DNA of 64,000 nt from JBBPZA01 sp963797015 (GTDB lineage: Bacteria > Actinomycetota > Thermoleophilia > Solirubrobacterales > Solirubrobacteraceae): NCBI GenBank assembly GCA_963797015.1, contig CAWCNV010000006.1, positions 434,001 to 498,000 on the forward strand, given 5' to 3'. Shown here one piece after another: positions 12,496 to 19,862 of this stretch (positions are counted from its first letter, which is position 1; each line of letters begins with the position of its first letter). Both the position numbers and the translations under genes were made by a program. A model generated the notes under the pieces. The model was not told the DNA's origin. It made no database searches and saw only the letters and a program-made list of their open reading frames with translations.

Positions 12496-13779
12496 ATGAC
12501 CGAAATCGCGCGGGGGCAGTCACTCTCCGTCCGCAGCCGGCCCCGGCTCGACAACCTGGCGCGCCGCCTCTCGCGGGCCGGCGTGTGGCCGGTCGTAGCG
12601 GTGACGCTGGCGTTCTACGCGCTGTGGGCCGGCGTCTACTTCGCCGACGGCCACGAGGCCCGCGACTTCATAAAGATCGGCTACCGGTTCGTGCTCCAGG
12701 CGGACTCGAGCGACGTCATCCGCTTCGACCCGACCTACCGCTACCCGCCCAACCGCGACAGCCCCAACGGCTACGGCTACGACGGGCAGTTCTACTACTT
12801 CATCGCGCTGGACCCGGTGCATGCGCCGGACTACATGAACCTGCCGGCGTTCAGGTACACGCGCGTCCTGTACCCGATGGTCGCACGCGCGGCCGCGCTC
12901 GGCAAACCGGACCTGATCCCGTGGACGCTGCTGCTCGTCAACTGGGTGGCGGTGGGGCTGGGGACGCTGGCCCTGGCGGCCTGGCTGCGCCGGCGATCGT
13001 GGTCGGCGTGGTGGGCGCTCGTCTACGGGCTGTACCCGGGGCTGCTTGTGTGCTTCCAGCGCGACCTCACCGAGCCGCTCGCGTACGCGCTCGTCGCCTG
13101 CGCGGTGTACGTGTTCGACTCCGGCCGGCGCGCCGCCGTGTGGTGGGCGGCGCTCCTCTTCGGGCTCGCCGGGCTGGGCCGCCAGACCACGCTGGCCTTC
13201 GCGGTCTGCTACGCCGGGGCGGTGCTCCTCGCCGGCGCGGGCGACTGGCGCTCGCGCGTGCGCGCCAACTGGGCGCGCGCGCTCGGCTTCCTCGCGCTGG
13301 CGGTGGGCCCGCTGCTCGCCTGGATGGGCTTCCTGTGGGCCTGGCTGGGGTCTCCGGGGGCTACGGCGCCGGGTAACACGTCGGCGCCGTTCGTGGGCCT
13401 CATCCAGTCAGAGCACTGGCAGCTCACGCGCCAGCCGCCGGAGATCGTCGGCGTCGTCATCCCGACGCTGATTCTCGTCGCGCTCGCCCTCGTCGCGTGG
13501 CGCGCGGGGAAGATGCGGGTCGAGGTCGCGTGCGTGCTGGCCAACGCGATCCCGTTCGTGATCCTGCTCGGGCCGAGCGTGTACCGGGGCTACACGTCCG
13601 CCGGGCGGGCGGCGCTCGGCGTGGCGCTGGCGGGGGTGCTCGCCGCCCCCGCCCTGGCGGTACTCGGGCGCACCAGCCGCCGCGCGTTGATCGCGGCGGC
13701 CGTGCTGGCGCTTTGCGTGCTCCCGGCGGTGGTCGCCTACGGGTTCGTCGAGCCGCGCGTGGGCCGCTACGCGATCTAG
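12496..13779 (+). CDS. Polytopic membrane protein, GT-C glycosyltransferase-like
   Basis: 427 residues with about ten hydrophobic segments. A luminal-type loop near residue 95 reads YGYDGQFYYFIALDP, a motif seen in uncharacterised bacterial GT-C-fold or mannosyltransferase-like membrane proteins. DLTEPLAYALVACAVYVFD and GLGRQTTLAF follow in the middle. GT-C enzymes transfer sugars from lipid carriers on the outer face, but the donor and acceptor here are unknown. I chose ATG 12496 because GGAAGAG lies just upstream; ATG 12481 is an alternative. The stop shares bases with the panB stop (CTAG at 13776-13779), so the genes converge. Confidence 0.65.
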   Translation: MTEIARGQSLSVRSRPRLDNLARRLSRAGVWPVVAVTLAFYALWAGVYFADGHEARDFIKIGYRFVLQADSSDVIRFDPTYRYPPNRDSPNGYGYDGQFYYFIALDPVHAPDYMNLPAFRYTRVLYPMVARAAALGKPDLIPWTLLLVNWVAVGLGTLALAAWLRRRSWSAWWALVYGLYPGLLVCFQRDLTEPLAYALVACAVYVFDSGRRAAVWWAALLFGLAGLGRQTTLAFAVCYAGAVLLAGAGDWRSRVRANWARALGFLALAVGPLLAWMGFLWAWLGSPGATAPGNTSAPFVGLIQSEHWQLTRQPPEIVGVVIPTLILVALALVAWRAGKMRVEVACVLANAIPFVILLGPSVYRGYTSAGRAALGVALAGVLAAPALAVLGRTSRRALIAAAVLALCVLPAVVAYGFVEPRVGRYAI

Positions 13780-14681
13780 GGCTGGGCCCCCGCCAGCTCC
13801 GACCGGAAGCGCTCGAGCTCCTCGGGGTCGATCGAATAGCTGTGCTCGGCGCCGGGGAAGCGCCCCGCGCGCACCTCGTCGGCGTAGGCGCTGACGCCCG
13901 CGACCATCTCGCCCTTCAGGTGCGCGTAGCGCTTGGCGAAGCGGGGGCTGAGCCCCTCGTAGATGCCGAGCAGGTCGTGGAACACGAGCACCTGGCCGTC
14001 CGTCGCCGGGCCGGCCCCGATCCCGATGACGGGCACCTCCATGCGCGCCATCACGAGCTCCGAGACCGCCGCGGGGATCGCCTCGAACACGATCGAGAAG
14101 CACCCTGCCTCCTGAAGGGCCAGCGCGTCGCGGGCGACCGCGAGCGCGCGCTCGGCGGTGCGGCCCTGGGCCCGGTAGCCGCCCAGCGCGGTGGCGGTCT
14201 GGGGCGTGAGCCCGACGTGGCCCTGCACGGGGATGCCGGCGGCCACGATCGCGCGCGCGCGCTGGACCGAGGTCCCGCCTCCCTCGAGCTTGACGGCGTC
14301 GCAGCCAGTCTCCTTGACGAAGCGCTGCGCGGTCGCCACGGCCTGCTCGTCGGAGGCCTCGTAGGAGCCGAAGGGCAGGTCGCCGAGCAGCAGCGGCGTG
14401 CGCAGGCCACGGCGCACCGCCGACGCGAGCATGATCAGCTCGTCGACGCTGACGGGCACCGTGGAGGTGTAGCCGAGCACGGTCATCGCCGCGGAGTCGC
14501 CGACGAGCACCATGTCCACGCCGGCCGACTCGGCGACCTGCGCGGACGGGAAGTCGTAGGCGGTGACCATGACGATCGGCTCGCCGCGGCCGCGCTTGTC
14601 GGCGAGCTGGGGGAGCGTGACCGGAAGGCGGTCGGCGGGCGGGGTCTCTGCGGTGTGGGGGGTGGTGGACATGGTCTTCAC
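13776..14681 (-). CDS. panB: 3-methyl-2-oxobutanoate hydroxymethyltransferase
   Basis: 301 residues. It makes ketopantoate from 2-ketoisovalerate and methylene-tetrahydrofolate, the first committed step of pantothenate synthesis. Signatures: VTAYD (39-43), metal-binding GDSAAM (61-66), DLPFGSY (101-107), KLEGG and GHVGLTPQ further on, and GIGAG in the C-terminal half. Length is slightly over the family norm because of a 20-residue N-terminal extension. It is the last gene of the DUF2520-panC-panD-panB operon, overlapping panD by ATGA. Confidence 0.95.
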   Translation of the reverse strand: MKTMSTTPHTAETPPADRLPVTLPQLADKRGRGEPIVMVTAYDFPSAQVAESAGVDMVLVGDSAAMTVLGYTSTVPVSVDELIMLASAVRRGLRTPLLLGDLPFGSYEASDEQAVATAQRFVKETGCDAVKLEGGGTSVQRARAIVAAGIPVQGHVGLTPQTATALGGYRAQGRTAERALAVARDALALQEAGCFSIVFEAIPAAVSELVMARMEVPVIGIGAGPATDGQVLVFHDLLGIYEGLSPRFAKRYAHLKGEMVAGVSAYADEVRAGRFPGAEHSYSIDPEELERFRSELAGAQP

Positions 14682-15064
14682 CTCGACTCGAGGAGGGTCG
14701 CCACGGCGTCGTCGACGGTGACGATGCGGTTGTCGCGGTCCACGTGGACGACGCGCGGCTCGTGGTTTGCCAGCTCCGCCTCGTCGTAGGAGGCGTAGGA
14801 GATGACGATGACGGTGTCGCCGTGGTGGACGAGCCGGGCCGCCGCGCCGTTGATGGTCACGTCGCCCGAGCCGCGCTCGCCGGCGATGGTGTAGGTCTCG
14901 AAGCGGGCGCCGTTGTCGATGTCGACCACGTGCACCTGCTCGTGCTCGCGGATGTCCGCGGCTTCGAGGAGCTCGGGGTCGAGGGTGATCGAGCCGACGT
15001 AGTGCAGGTCGGAGCCGGTCACCGTCGCCCTGTGGATCTTGGACTTCAGCATGACGCGCTGCAT
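14678..15064 (-). CDS. panD: Aspartate 1-decarboxylase (pyruvoyl precursor)
   Basis: 128 residues; makes beta-alanine from aspartate. The proenzyme self-cleaves between Gly24 and Ser25 in HYVGSITLD to create the pyruvoyl cofactor, and both residues are present at the standard positions. LKSKIHRATVT at the start and NGAAARLVHHGDTVIVISY near the middle are characteristic. ATG 15064 overlaps the panC stop (ATGA), and its own stop overlaps the panB start the same way, so translation is coupled along the operon. Confidence 0.95.
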   Translation of the reverse strand: MQRVMLKSKIHRATVTGSDLHYVGSITLDPELLEAADIREHEQVHVVDIDNGARFETYTIAGERGSGDVTINGAAARLVHHGDTVIVISYASYDEAELANHEPRVVHVDRDNRIVTVDDAVATLLESR

Positions 15065-15927
15065 CAGCGCTCCTGTCTCCCGTTTACATGGATGAGCGTG
15101 TTGTCGATCAAGCGTGCGGGCCCGACGCGAGCGGCGACGGCGACGAGCACGTCGCCGTCCAGCGCCCGCACGGGCGAAAGCGTCTCGGGGTCCACGAGCT
15201 CGAGGTACTCGGGCTCGATCCCGTGCCGGGCCAGCTCCTCGAGCGCGCGCGAGCGCACCGCCTCGGGCTCGCGCTCGCCGGCCGCGGCGGCGGCCCGCGC
15301 CGCCTCGAGCGCGGCGGGCAGCGCGCGGGCGCGCTCGCGGTCGTCGCCGGCCAGGTAGGCGTTGCGGCTCGACATCGCGACCCCGTCGGGCTCGCGGACC
15401 GTCGCTGCGACCTCGATCTCGACGGGCATGTCGAGGTCAGAGACCATGCGCCGTACGACGAGCGCCTGCTGCGCGTCCTTGGCCCCGAAGAACGCCACCG
15501 CGGGCGCCGCCATGTTGAGCAGCTTGCACACCACGGTGGTGACACCGGCGAAGTGCCCGGGGCCGCGCGCGGCCCCCTCGAGCGGCTCGCTGACTCCGGC
15601 GACCGCGACCGAGGTGGCGAAGCCGTCCGGATAGACCTCGCCGACGGCCGGCGCGAACAGCACGTCCACGCCCTCGCGCTCGGCCAGCGCGGCGTCGCGG
15701 CGCTCGTCGCGGGGGTAGGCGTCGAGGTCCTCGCCCGCGCCGAACTGGGTCGGGTTGACGAACAGCGAGACGACGACCACGTCGCAGGTCCGGCGCGCGC
15801 GCCGCATCAGCGCAAGGTGGCCCTCGTGGAACGCGCCCATGGTGGGCACGAGCCCGATGCGTTCGCCGGTCCGGCGGCGCGGCGCGAGCACCTCGCGCAG
15901 GTCCGAGACCGTGCGGACGGTCCTCAC
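15064..15927 (-). CDS. panC: Pantothenate synthetase (pantoate-beta-alanine ligase)
   Basis: 287 residues; ligates pantoate and beta-alanine using ATP. The HIGH-type motif HEGH is at residues 34-37 in VPTMGAFHEGH, followed by VSLFVNPTQF, the YPRDERRD segment and the KMSKS-equivalent MSSRNAYL. Family length is about 280. The open frame runs upstream to 16287, but homology starts at VRTVRTVSDLREVL. The GTG at 15927 overlaps the stop of the DUF2520 gene (GTGA), which settles the start. Confidence 0.95.
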   Translation of the reverse strand: MRTVRTVSDLREVLAPRRRTGERIGLVPTMGAFHEGHLALMRRARRTCDVVVVSLFVNPTQFGAGEDLDAYPRDERRDAALAEREGVDVLFAPAVGEVYPDGFATSVAVAGVSEPLEGAARGPGHFAGVTTVVCKLLNMAAPAVAFFGAKDAQQALVVRRMVSDLDMPVEIEVAATVREPDGVAMSSRNAYLAGDDRERARALPAALEAARAAAAAGEREPEAVRSRALEELARHGIEPEYLELVDPETLSPVRALDGDVLVAVAARVGPARLIDNTLIHVNGRQER

Positions 15928-16643
15928 GCCGGCACCCCCGCACGCGTGGCCTCGGCCAGCGCGTCGAAGAGCCCGACCAGCTCCGGCGTGCGCTCGGCCA
16001 CGGCGGCGCGCTGGCGCTCGACGGTCTGCTCGTCGCCGCGCGCGACCGGGCCGGTCAGCGCCCGCTCGGGGCCGAGCGCGGCCCAGTTGTCCACGGTCGC
16101 GCGCACGAGCGGCACGAGCCGGTCGCGGTCGACGCCGGCGGTGGCGGCGAGGCGCTCGGCGAAGCCCTCCAGCGTGACGAGGAAGTTCGAGGCGATCGAG
16201 GCCGCCGCGTGGTAGGCGGCGCGGTCGGCGTCGGCGACCTCGACGGCGATCATGCCCAGCCGCTCGGCCAGGGCGGTCGCCGTACATCGCGCTCGCTCGC
16301 TCGTGCCCGCCACGGCGCAGCCGGCGCCGGTGAAGTCGGCGCCGTCCTCGGTCACGGTCATGAGCGGGTGCAGGCCGAAGCCCTCGTGGCCGCCCAGGAC
16401 GTCGAGGGCCATCGCCCCGGAGCAGTGACCCACCAGCGGGCCGGGGGCGACGAGCGCCGCCGCGGCCTCGATCTGGCCGTCGGGCACGGCGAGGATTACG
16501 ACGCCGGCGCCGCGGCCGTCGGCGCCGCGGCCGAGCGGGCCCTCGACCTCGAGCCCGGAGCGCCTCAGGGCACGGACCAGGGCGCGACCCAGGCGGCCGC
16601 CTCCGATGACGTGATGTCGCTCTAGCCGTTCCAGTTCTCGCAC
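15924..16643 (-). CDS. Rossmann-fold DUF2520 protein, first gene of the pan operon
   Basis: 239 residues from a GTG. The N-terminal NAD(P)-binding fold has HHVIGGGRLGRAL (10-22) and VVILAVPDGQI. GLHPLMTV and the helical C-terminal half match DUF2520 (F420-dependent-NADP-oxidoreductase/PanE-like architecture). The family is of unproven function. It heads an operon that has panB, panC and panD but no recognisable panE, so a ketopantoate reductase role is a reasonable inference. The transcript could start from TAGAAT (16707-16712, minus strand), giving a leader of about 63 bases. Confidence 0.8.
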   Translation of the reverse strand: MRELERLERHHVIGGGRLGRALVRALRRSGLEVEGPLGRGADGRGAGVVILAVPDGQIEAAAALVAPGPLVGHCSGAMALDVLGGHEGFGLHPLMTVTEDGADFTGAGCAVAGTSERARCTATALAERLGMIAVEVADADRAAYHAAASIASNFLVTLEGFAERLAATAGVDRDRLVPLVRATVDNWAALGPERALTGPVARGDEQTVERQRAAVAERTPELVGLFDALAEATRAGVPA

Positions 16644-16706
16644 GGGAGATACCGGTCGGTCGTGCTGACGAGTGCGCTCCTTGCGGGGATCACGCGCTCG
16701 GAAGGC

Positions 16707-16735
16707 ATTCTAGCGCCCGCCCCTCGCTCTACGAT
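16707..16735. promoter_or_regulatory. Divergent -10 boxes between the pan operon and UDG gene
   Basis: Minus strand TAGAAT at 16707-16712 faces the pan operon but lies 63 bases from its GTG, so that mRNA would have a leader. Plus strand TACGAT at 16730-16735 ends 6 bases before the UDG ATG. Confidence 0.4.
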
Positions 16736-16741
16736 GGCGCC

Positions 16742-17461
16742 ATGCTGGGCGCGGAGGAGCGGCGCGAGGAGCTGAAGGCCGTGTGGCAGCAGGCTCGCGG
16801 CTGCGAGCGCTGCCCGCAACTGGCCTCGACCCGCACCACGGTCGTGTTTGGCTCCGGGAACGCGGACGCCGACCTGATGTTCGTCGGCGAGGCCCCAGGG
16901 GCGAACGAGGACAAGCTGGGGCTCCCGTTCGTCGGCCAGGCCGGCAAGCTGCTCGACAAGCTCCTCGGCGAGATCGGCCTGGCGCGCGAGGACGTCTTCA
17001 TCTGCAACACCTTGAAATGCAGACCTCCCGGCAACCGCGATCCGCAGCCGGCCGAGATCGAGGCCTGCCAGGGCTACCTGCTGCGCCAGGTGGAGCTGAT
17101 CGAGCCGCTGGTGGTGTGCACGCTGGGGAACTTCGCCACCAAGCTGCTGCGCGGCGACCCGGCGGGGATCACGCGCCTTCACGGGCAGGCCGAGGAGCGC
17201 ACGATCGGTCCGCGCGCGGTGCGGCTCTACCCGCTGTTCCACCCCGCGGCGGCGCTCTACACGCCGCGCATGCTCGAGACGCTGCGCGAGGACTTCGCGC
17301 GCATCCCCGCGCTGCTGGCCCAGGGCGCGCCTCCGCAGCCCGAGCCGGCGCTCGAGGTGCCCGAGCCCGAGCCCGAGCCAGAGCCGGCGGTCCCGGAGCC
17401 CGAGATGGTCCGCGCCGGCTCCACGGAGGCGAGCGAGCGCGAGCAGCTCGGGCTGTTCTGA
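16742..17461 (+). CDS. Family 4 uracil-DNA glycosylase (Fe-S type)
   Basis: 239 residues; removes uracil from DNA for base-excision repair. Four cysteines, Cys21, Cys24, Cys93 and Cys109 (CERC ... C-x15-C), match the [4Fe-4S] ligands of family 4 UDGs. The catalytic-loop motif GEAPG is at 49-53, and the HPAAALYTPRM segment is in the C-terminal half. After the catalytic domain (to about 195) comes a Pro/Glu repeat linker (PEPEPEPEPAVPEPE) and a C-terminal EQLGLF (234-239), which resembles the bacterial sliding-clamp binding pentapeptide QL(S/D)LF. Start ATG is supported by TACGAT 6 bases upstream. Confidence 0.92.
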   Translation: MLGAEERREELKAVWQQARGCERCPQLASTRTTVVFGSGNADADLMFVGEAPGANEDKLGLPFVGQAGKLLDKLLGEIGLAREDVFICNTLKCRPPGNRDPQPAEIEACQGYLLRQVELIEPLVVCTLGNFATKLLRGDPAGITRLHGQAEERTIGPRAVRLYPLFHPAAALYTPRMLETLREDFARIPALLAQGAPPQPEPALEVPEPEPEPEPAVPEPEMVRAGSTEASEREQLGLF

Positions 17462-17465
17462 GCGC

Positions 17466-18527
17466 TCAGCGGCCGGCGGCGCGGGCGAGGACGGCGCGCA
17501 TCGCGATCGCCGCGTCGCGCCAGGACGGAACGGGAGGCGCGGCGGCCAGCAGCCGCTCGCGCTCCGCTCCCACGCGCTCCAGGGCTCCGGCGAGCGCTTC
17601 GGGGTCGCCGTCCGCGAAGCGCAGCGCGCCCGCGCCGACGGTCTCGTCGTAGACCTCCAGGTCGGCGACGACCGCCGGCGTGCCGCGGGCGAGCGCCTCC
17701 AGCGGCGGAAAGCCGTAGCCCTCCAGGCGCGAGGGCTGGACGAGCGCGATCGCACCGCGGTAGAGCACGTCCAGCTCATCGTCGTCGACCACGCCGAGCA
17801 GGTGCACGCCCGGCCGCCCGGCGAGCCGCGGCGCGAGCGGCCCGTCGCCCACGAACACGAGCTCGGCGTCCAGGCCGCGCGCCCGCGCGCGGGCGTGTGC
17901 CTCGACCAGCAGCTCGGGATCCTTGCGCGGCTCCAGCCCGCCGACGGACAGCAGGTACCGGCCCGGAACGGGCCCGGGCGGCCGGTCGCCCGCCGGGGCG
18001 TCGGGGACACGGACGCCCGAGCGGATCACGGCGATCCGGCCCGGATCGAGCCCCCAGCGGGCGACGGCCGCCGCCCGCGTCGTCTCGGACACCGCCACCA
18101 CGCCGGTCGCGCGGCGGGCGAGCGAGCGCGGGCGGGCGGCGCGGTGCCAGAGGCGCTCGTAACGCGTGAAGTCCCGCGGGCGCAGCTCCCACGACAGGTC
18201 GTGGAGCGTGAGCACGTACGGCCGGCGGCCCACGGCGACCGGCACCGGGTGCGGCAGCCAGACCACGTCGGGCTCGGCGCCGGCCAGGCGGGCCAGCGTC
18301 GGCTCGCGCGCGACGGCGGCCGCCCCGTACACGACGCGGGAGGGAAGGCGCGGGCGCACGAGCGTGACGTTGGGCGCGTCGGGGACGTCGACCGGCTCGC
18401 CGCCCGGCGCCACCAGGCGCCATTCGTCCGCGGGAAAGGCGCTCGCGAGCTCCCTCACCATCTCGCGCGTCGTGCGGGCGATGCCGCGGCGCAGGCCGAG
18501 GTGGCGAGCGTCGACCACGACGAGCAC
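17466..18527 (-). CDS. GT4-family glycosyltransferase
   Basis: 353 residues. A GT-B fold is indicated: the N-terminal half has DARHLGLRRGIARTTREM and LHDLSWELRPRDFTRYER, the C-terminal half SVGGLEPRKDPELLVEA, VVDDDELDVLYRGA and the GT4 signature PSRLEGYGFPPLEALARGTP. Such enzymes transfer sugars from nucleotide donors in the cytoplasm; the sugar cannot be assigned. GTG 18527 is chosen because TACCAT (18536-18541, minus strand) lies 8 bases before it. The open frame upstream only reads through the 29-bp repeats. It starts the surface-glycan region and converges with the UDG gene (4 bases apart). Confidence 0.88.
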   Translation of the reverse strand: MLVVVDARHLGLRRGIARTTREMVRELASAFPADEWRLVAPGGEPVDVPDAPNVTLVRPRLPSRVVYGAAAVAREPTLARLAGAEPDVVWLPHPVPVAVGRRPYVLTLHDLSWELRPRDFTRYERLWHRAARPRSLARRATGVVAVSETTRAAAVARWGLDPGRIAVIRSGVRVPDAPAGDRPPGPVPGRYLLSVGGLEPRKDPELLVEAHARARARGLDAELVFVGDGPLAPRLAGRPGVHLLGVVDDDELDVLYRGAIALVQPSRLEGYGFPPLEALARGTPAVVADLEVYDETVGAGALRFADGDPEALAGALERVGAERERLLAAAPPVPSWRDAAIAMRAVLARAAGR

Positions 18528-18535
18528 GGCGGGGG

Positions 18536-18541
18536 ATGGTA
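18536..18541 (-). promoter_or_regulatory. Leaderless -10 box TACCAT
   Basis: TACCAT on the minus strand ends 8 bases before GTG 18527. It borders the 29-bp repeat array on the other side. Confidence 0.45.
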
Positions 18542-18551
18542 GCCCCGATAC

Positions 18552-18662
18552 GGGGGGCAGGCGGCGCACGCGCCGGATAAGGGGGGCAGGCGGCGCGCGC
18601 GCCGGATAAGGGGGGCAGGCGGCGCACGCGCCGGATAAGGGGGGCAGGTGGCGCACGCGCCG
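18552..18662 (+). repeat. Four tandem 29-bp GC-rich repeats
   Basis: Units begin at 18552, 18581, 18610 and 18639; the last is partial. Each starts with six Gs, then GGCAGG-type sequence, a near-palindrome CGGCGCACGCGCCG and GGATAA. The second unit has the perfect palindrome CGGCGCGCGCGCCG. The array lies exactly between two divergent glycosyltransferase genes and just outside both promoter boxes. Confidence 0.9.
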
Positions 18663-18680
18663 CCTGCCAGAATCCTGGCC

Positions 18681-19862
18681 GTGCCCTCCCGCCGGCTCCG
18701 GGTCGTGTACGTGGACCACTGCGCGCTCCTCTCGGGGGGCGAGCTGGCGTTGCTTCGCACGCTGCCCGAGCTGCGCGACGTGGACGCGCACGTGATCCTC
18801 GGCGAGCAGGGCCCGCTGGCCGGGCGGCTGGAACGCGAAGGCATCTCGCACGAGGTGCTGGCGCTCGACGAGGACGTGCGCGAGCTGCGCCGCGCGCAGG
18901 TCGGCCCGCGGCGGTTCCCGGGGCGCGTGGCGCTGCGCACGCTTCCCTACGTCGGTCGCCTGCGCCGGCGGCTGCGCGAGCTCGCGCCTGACCTGGTCCA
19001 CGCCAACTCGCTCAAGTCCAACCTCTACGGGACCCTGGCCGCGCGCGCCGCCGGCGTGCCGGTGGTGGCCCACGTCCGCGACCGGATAGCGCCCGATTAC
19101 CTGCCCCCGGCGGCCGTCCCGGCCGTCCGCTGGGCGCTCGTGCACCTGCCCACGGCGCTCATCACCAACTCCAGGAGCACCTTGGAGGCGCTGAGCCCCG
19201 GCCGGCCGAAAGGGGCGGCGGCGCGCGCGCACGTGCTGCACGACCCCTACAGTCCCGCCGCGCCGCCCGCGCCGCGCGCCGCGGCGGCGAACGGCAGCCC
19301 GCTCGCCTTCGGCGTCGTCGGCCGCATCATGCGCTGGAAGGGGCAGGACGTGTTCCTGCGCGCCTTCGCGCAGGCCTTCGCCTCCGGCGCGCACCGGGCG
19401 GTGATCGTCGGCGCGCCGTTCTTCGGCGAGGAGGACTACGAGCGCGAGCTGCGCGCCCTCGCCGCGGAGCTCGGGGTCGCCGAGCGGGTGGACTTCACCG
19501 GCTTCGTCGAGGACGTCCCGGCCGTGCTCGAGTCGCTCGACGTGCTCGTCCACACCTCGGTCACGCCGGAGCCCTTCGGGCAGGTGATCGTCGAGGGGAT
19601 GGCGGCGGGCGTGCCGGTGGTCGCGGCCGGTGCGGGAGGGCCGCGCGAGATCATCGAGGACGGGCGCACGGGCCTGCTCTACGAGCCGGGTGACAGCACC
19701 GCACTGGCCGAGGTCCTGCGCTCGCTGGCCGCCGACGCGACGCTGCGCGAGCGGCTCGCCGCGGCCGGTCGCGAGCGCTCCGCCGACTTCGCGCCCGCCG
19801 ACACCGCCGCGCGGCTGCGCACGATCTACGAGTCGGTGCTCGCGGGCCGCGCCTCCGGCTGA
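18681..19862 (+). CDS. GT4-family glycosyltransferase
   Basis: 393 residues. GT-B fold: N-terminal VVYVDHCALLSGGELALLRTL (split glycine loop), VHANSLKSNLYGTLAARAAG in the middle, and the donor-binding half with GVVGRIMRWKGQDVFLRAFA and PEPFGQVIVEGMAAGVPVV. Family 4 retaining transferases of this type act on lipid-linked glycans. I start it at GTG 18681 (CAGAAT box at 18668-18673, 7 bases before). The GTG at 18648 would translate part of the 29-bp repeat. Its 3' end overlaps the convergent next gene by 37 bases. Confidence 0.88.
   Translation: MPSRRLRVVYVDHCALLSGGELALLRTLPELRDVDAHVILGEQGPLAGRLEREGISHEVLALDEDVRELRRAQVGPRRFPGRVALRTLPYVGRLRRRLRELAPDLVHANSLKSNLYGTLAARAAGVPVVAHVRDRIAPDYLPPAAVPAVRWALVHLPTALITNSRSTLEALSPGRPKGAAARAHVLHDPYSPAAPPAPRAAAANGSPLAFGVVGRIMRWKGQDVFLRAFAQAFASGAHRAVIVGAPFFGEEDYERELRALAAELGVAERVDFTGFVEDVPAVLESLDVLVHTSVTPEPFGQVIVEGMAAGVPVVAAGAGGPREIIEDGRTGLLYEPGDSTALAEVLRSLAADATLRERLAAAGRERSADFAPADTAARLRTIYESVLAGRASG

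Noticed and set aside
16622..18010. Minus-strand open frame spanning the UDG gene
   Set aside because: Antisense to UDG, whose cysteine ligands and motifs are clear; the remainder is a frame-shifted reading of the GT4 gene.
18552..18662. Possible CRISPR array
   Set aside because: The 29-bp units are directly abutting with no spacers, and no cas genes are in the window.
18648..18680. Upstream GTG start for the 18681 glycosyltransferase
   Set aside because: It would translate the end of the 29-bp repeat, whereas CAGAAT lies 7 bases before GTG 18681.
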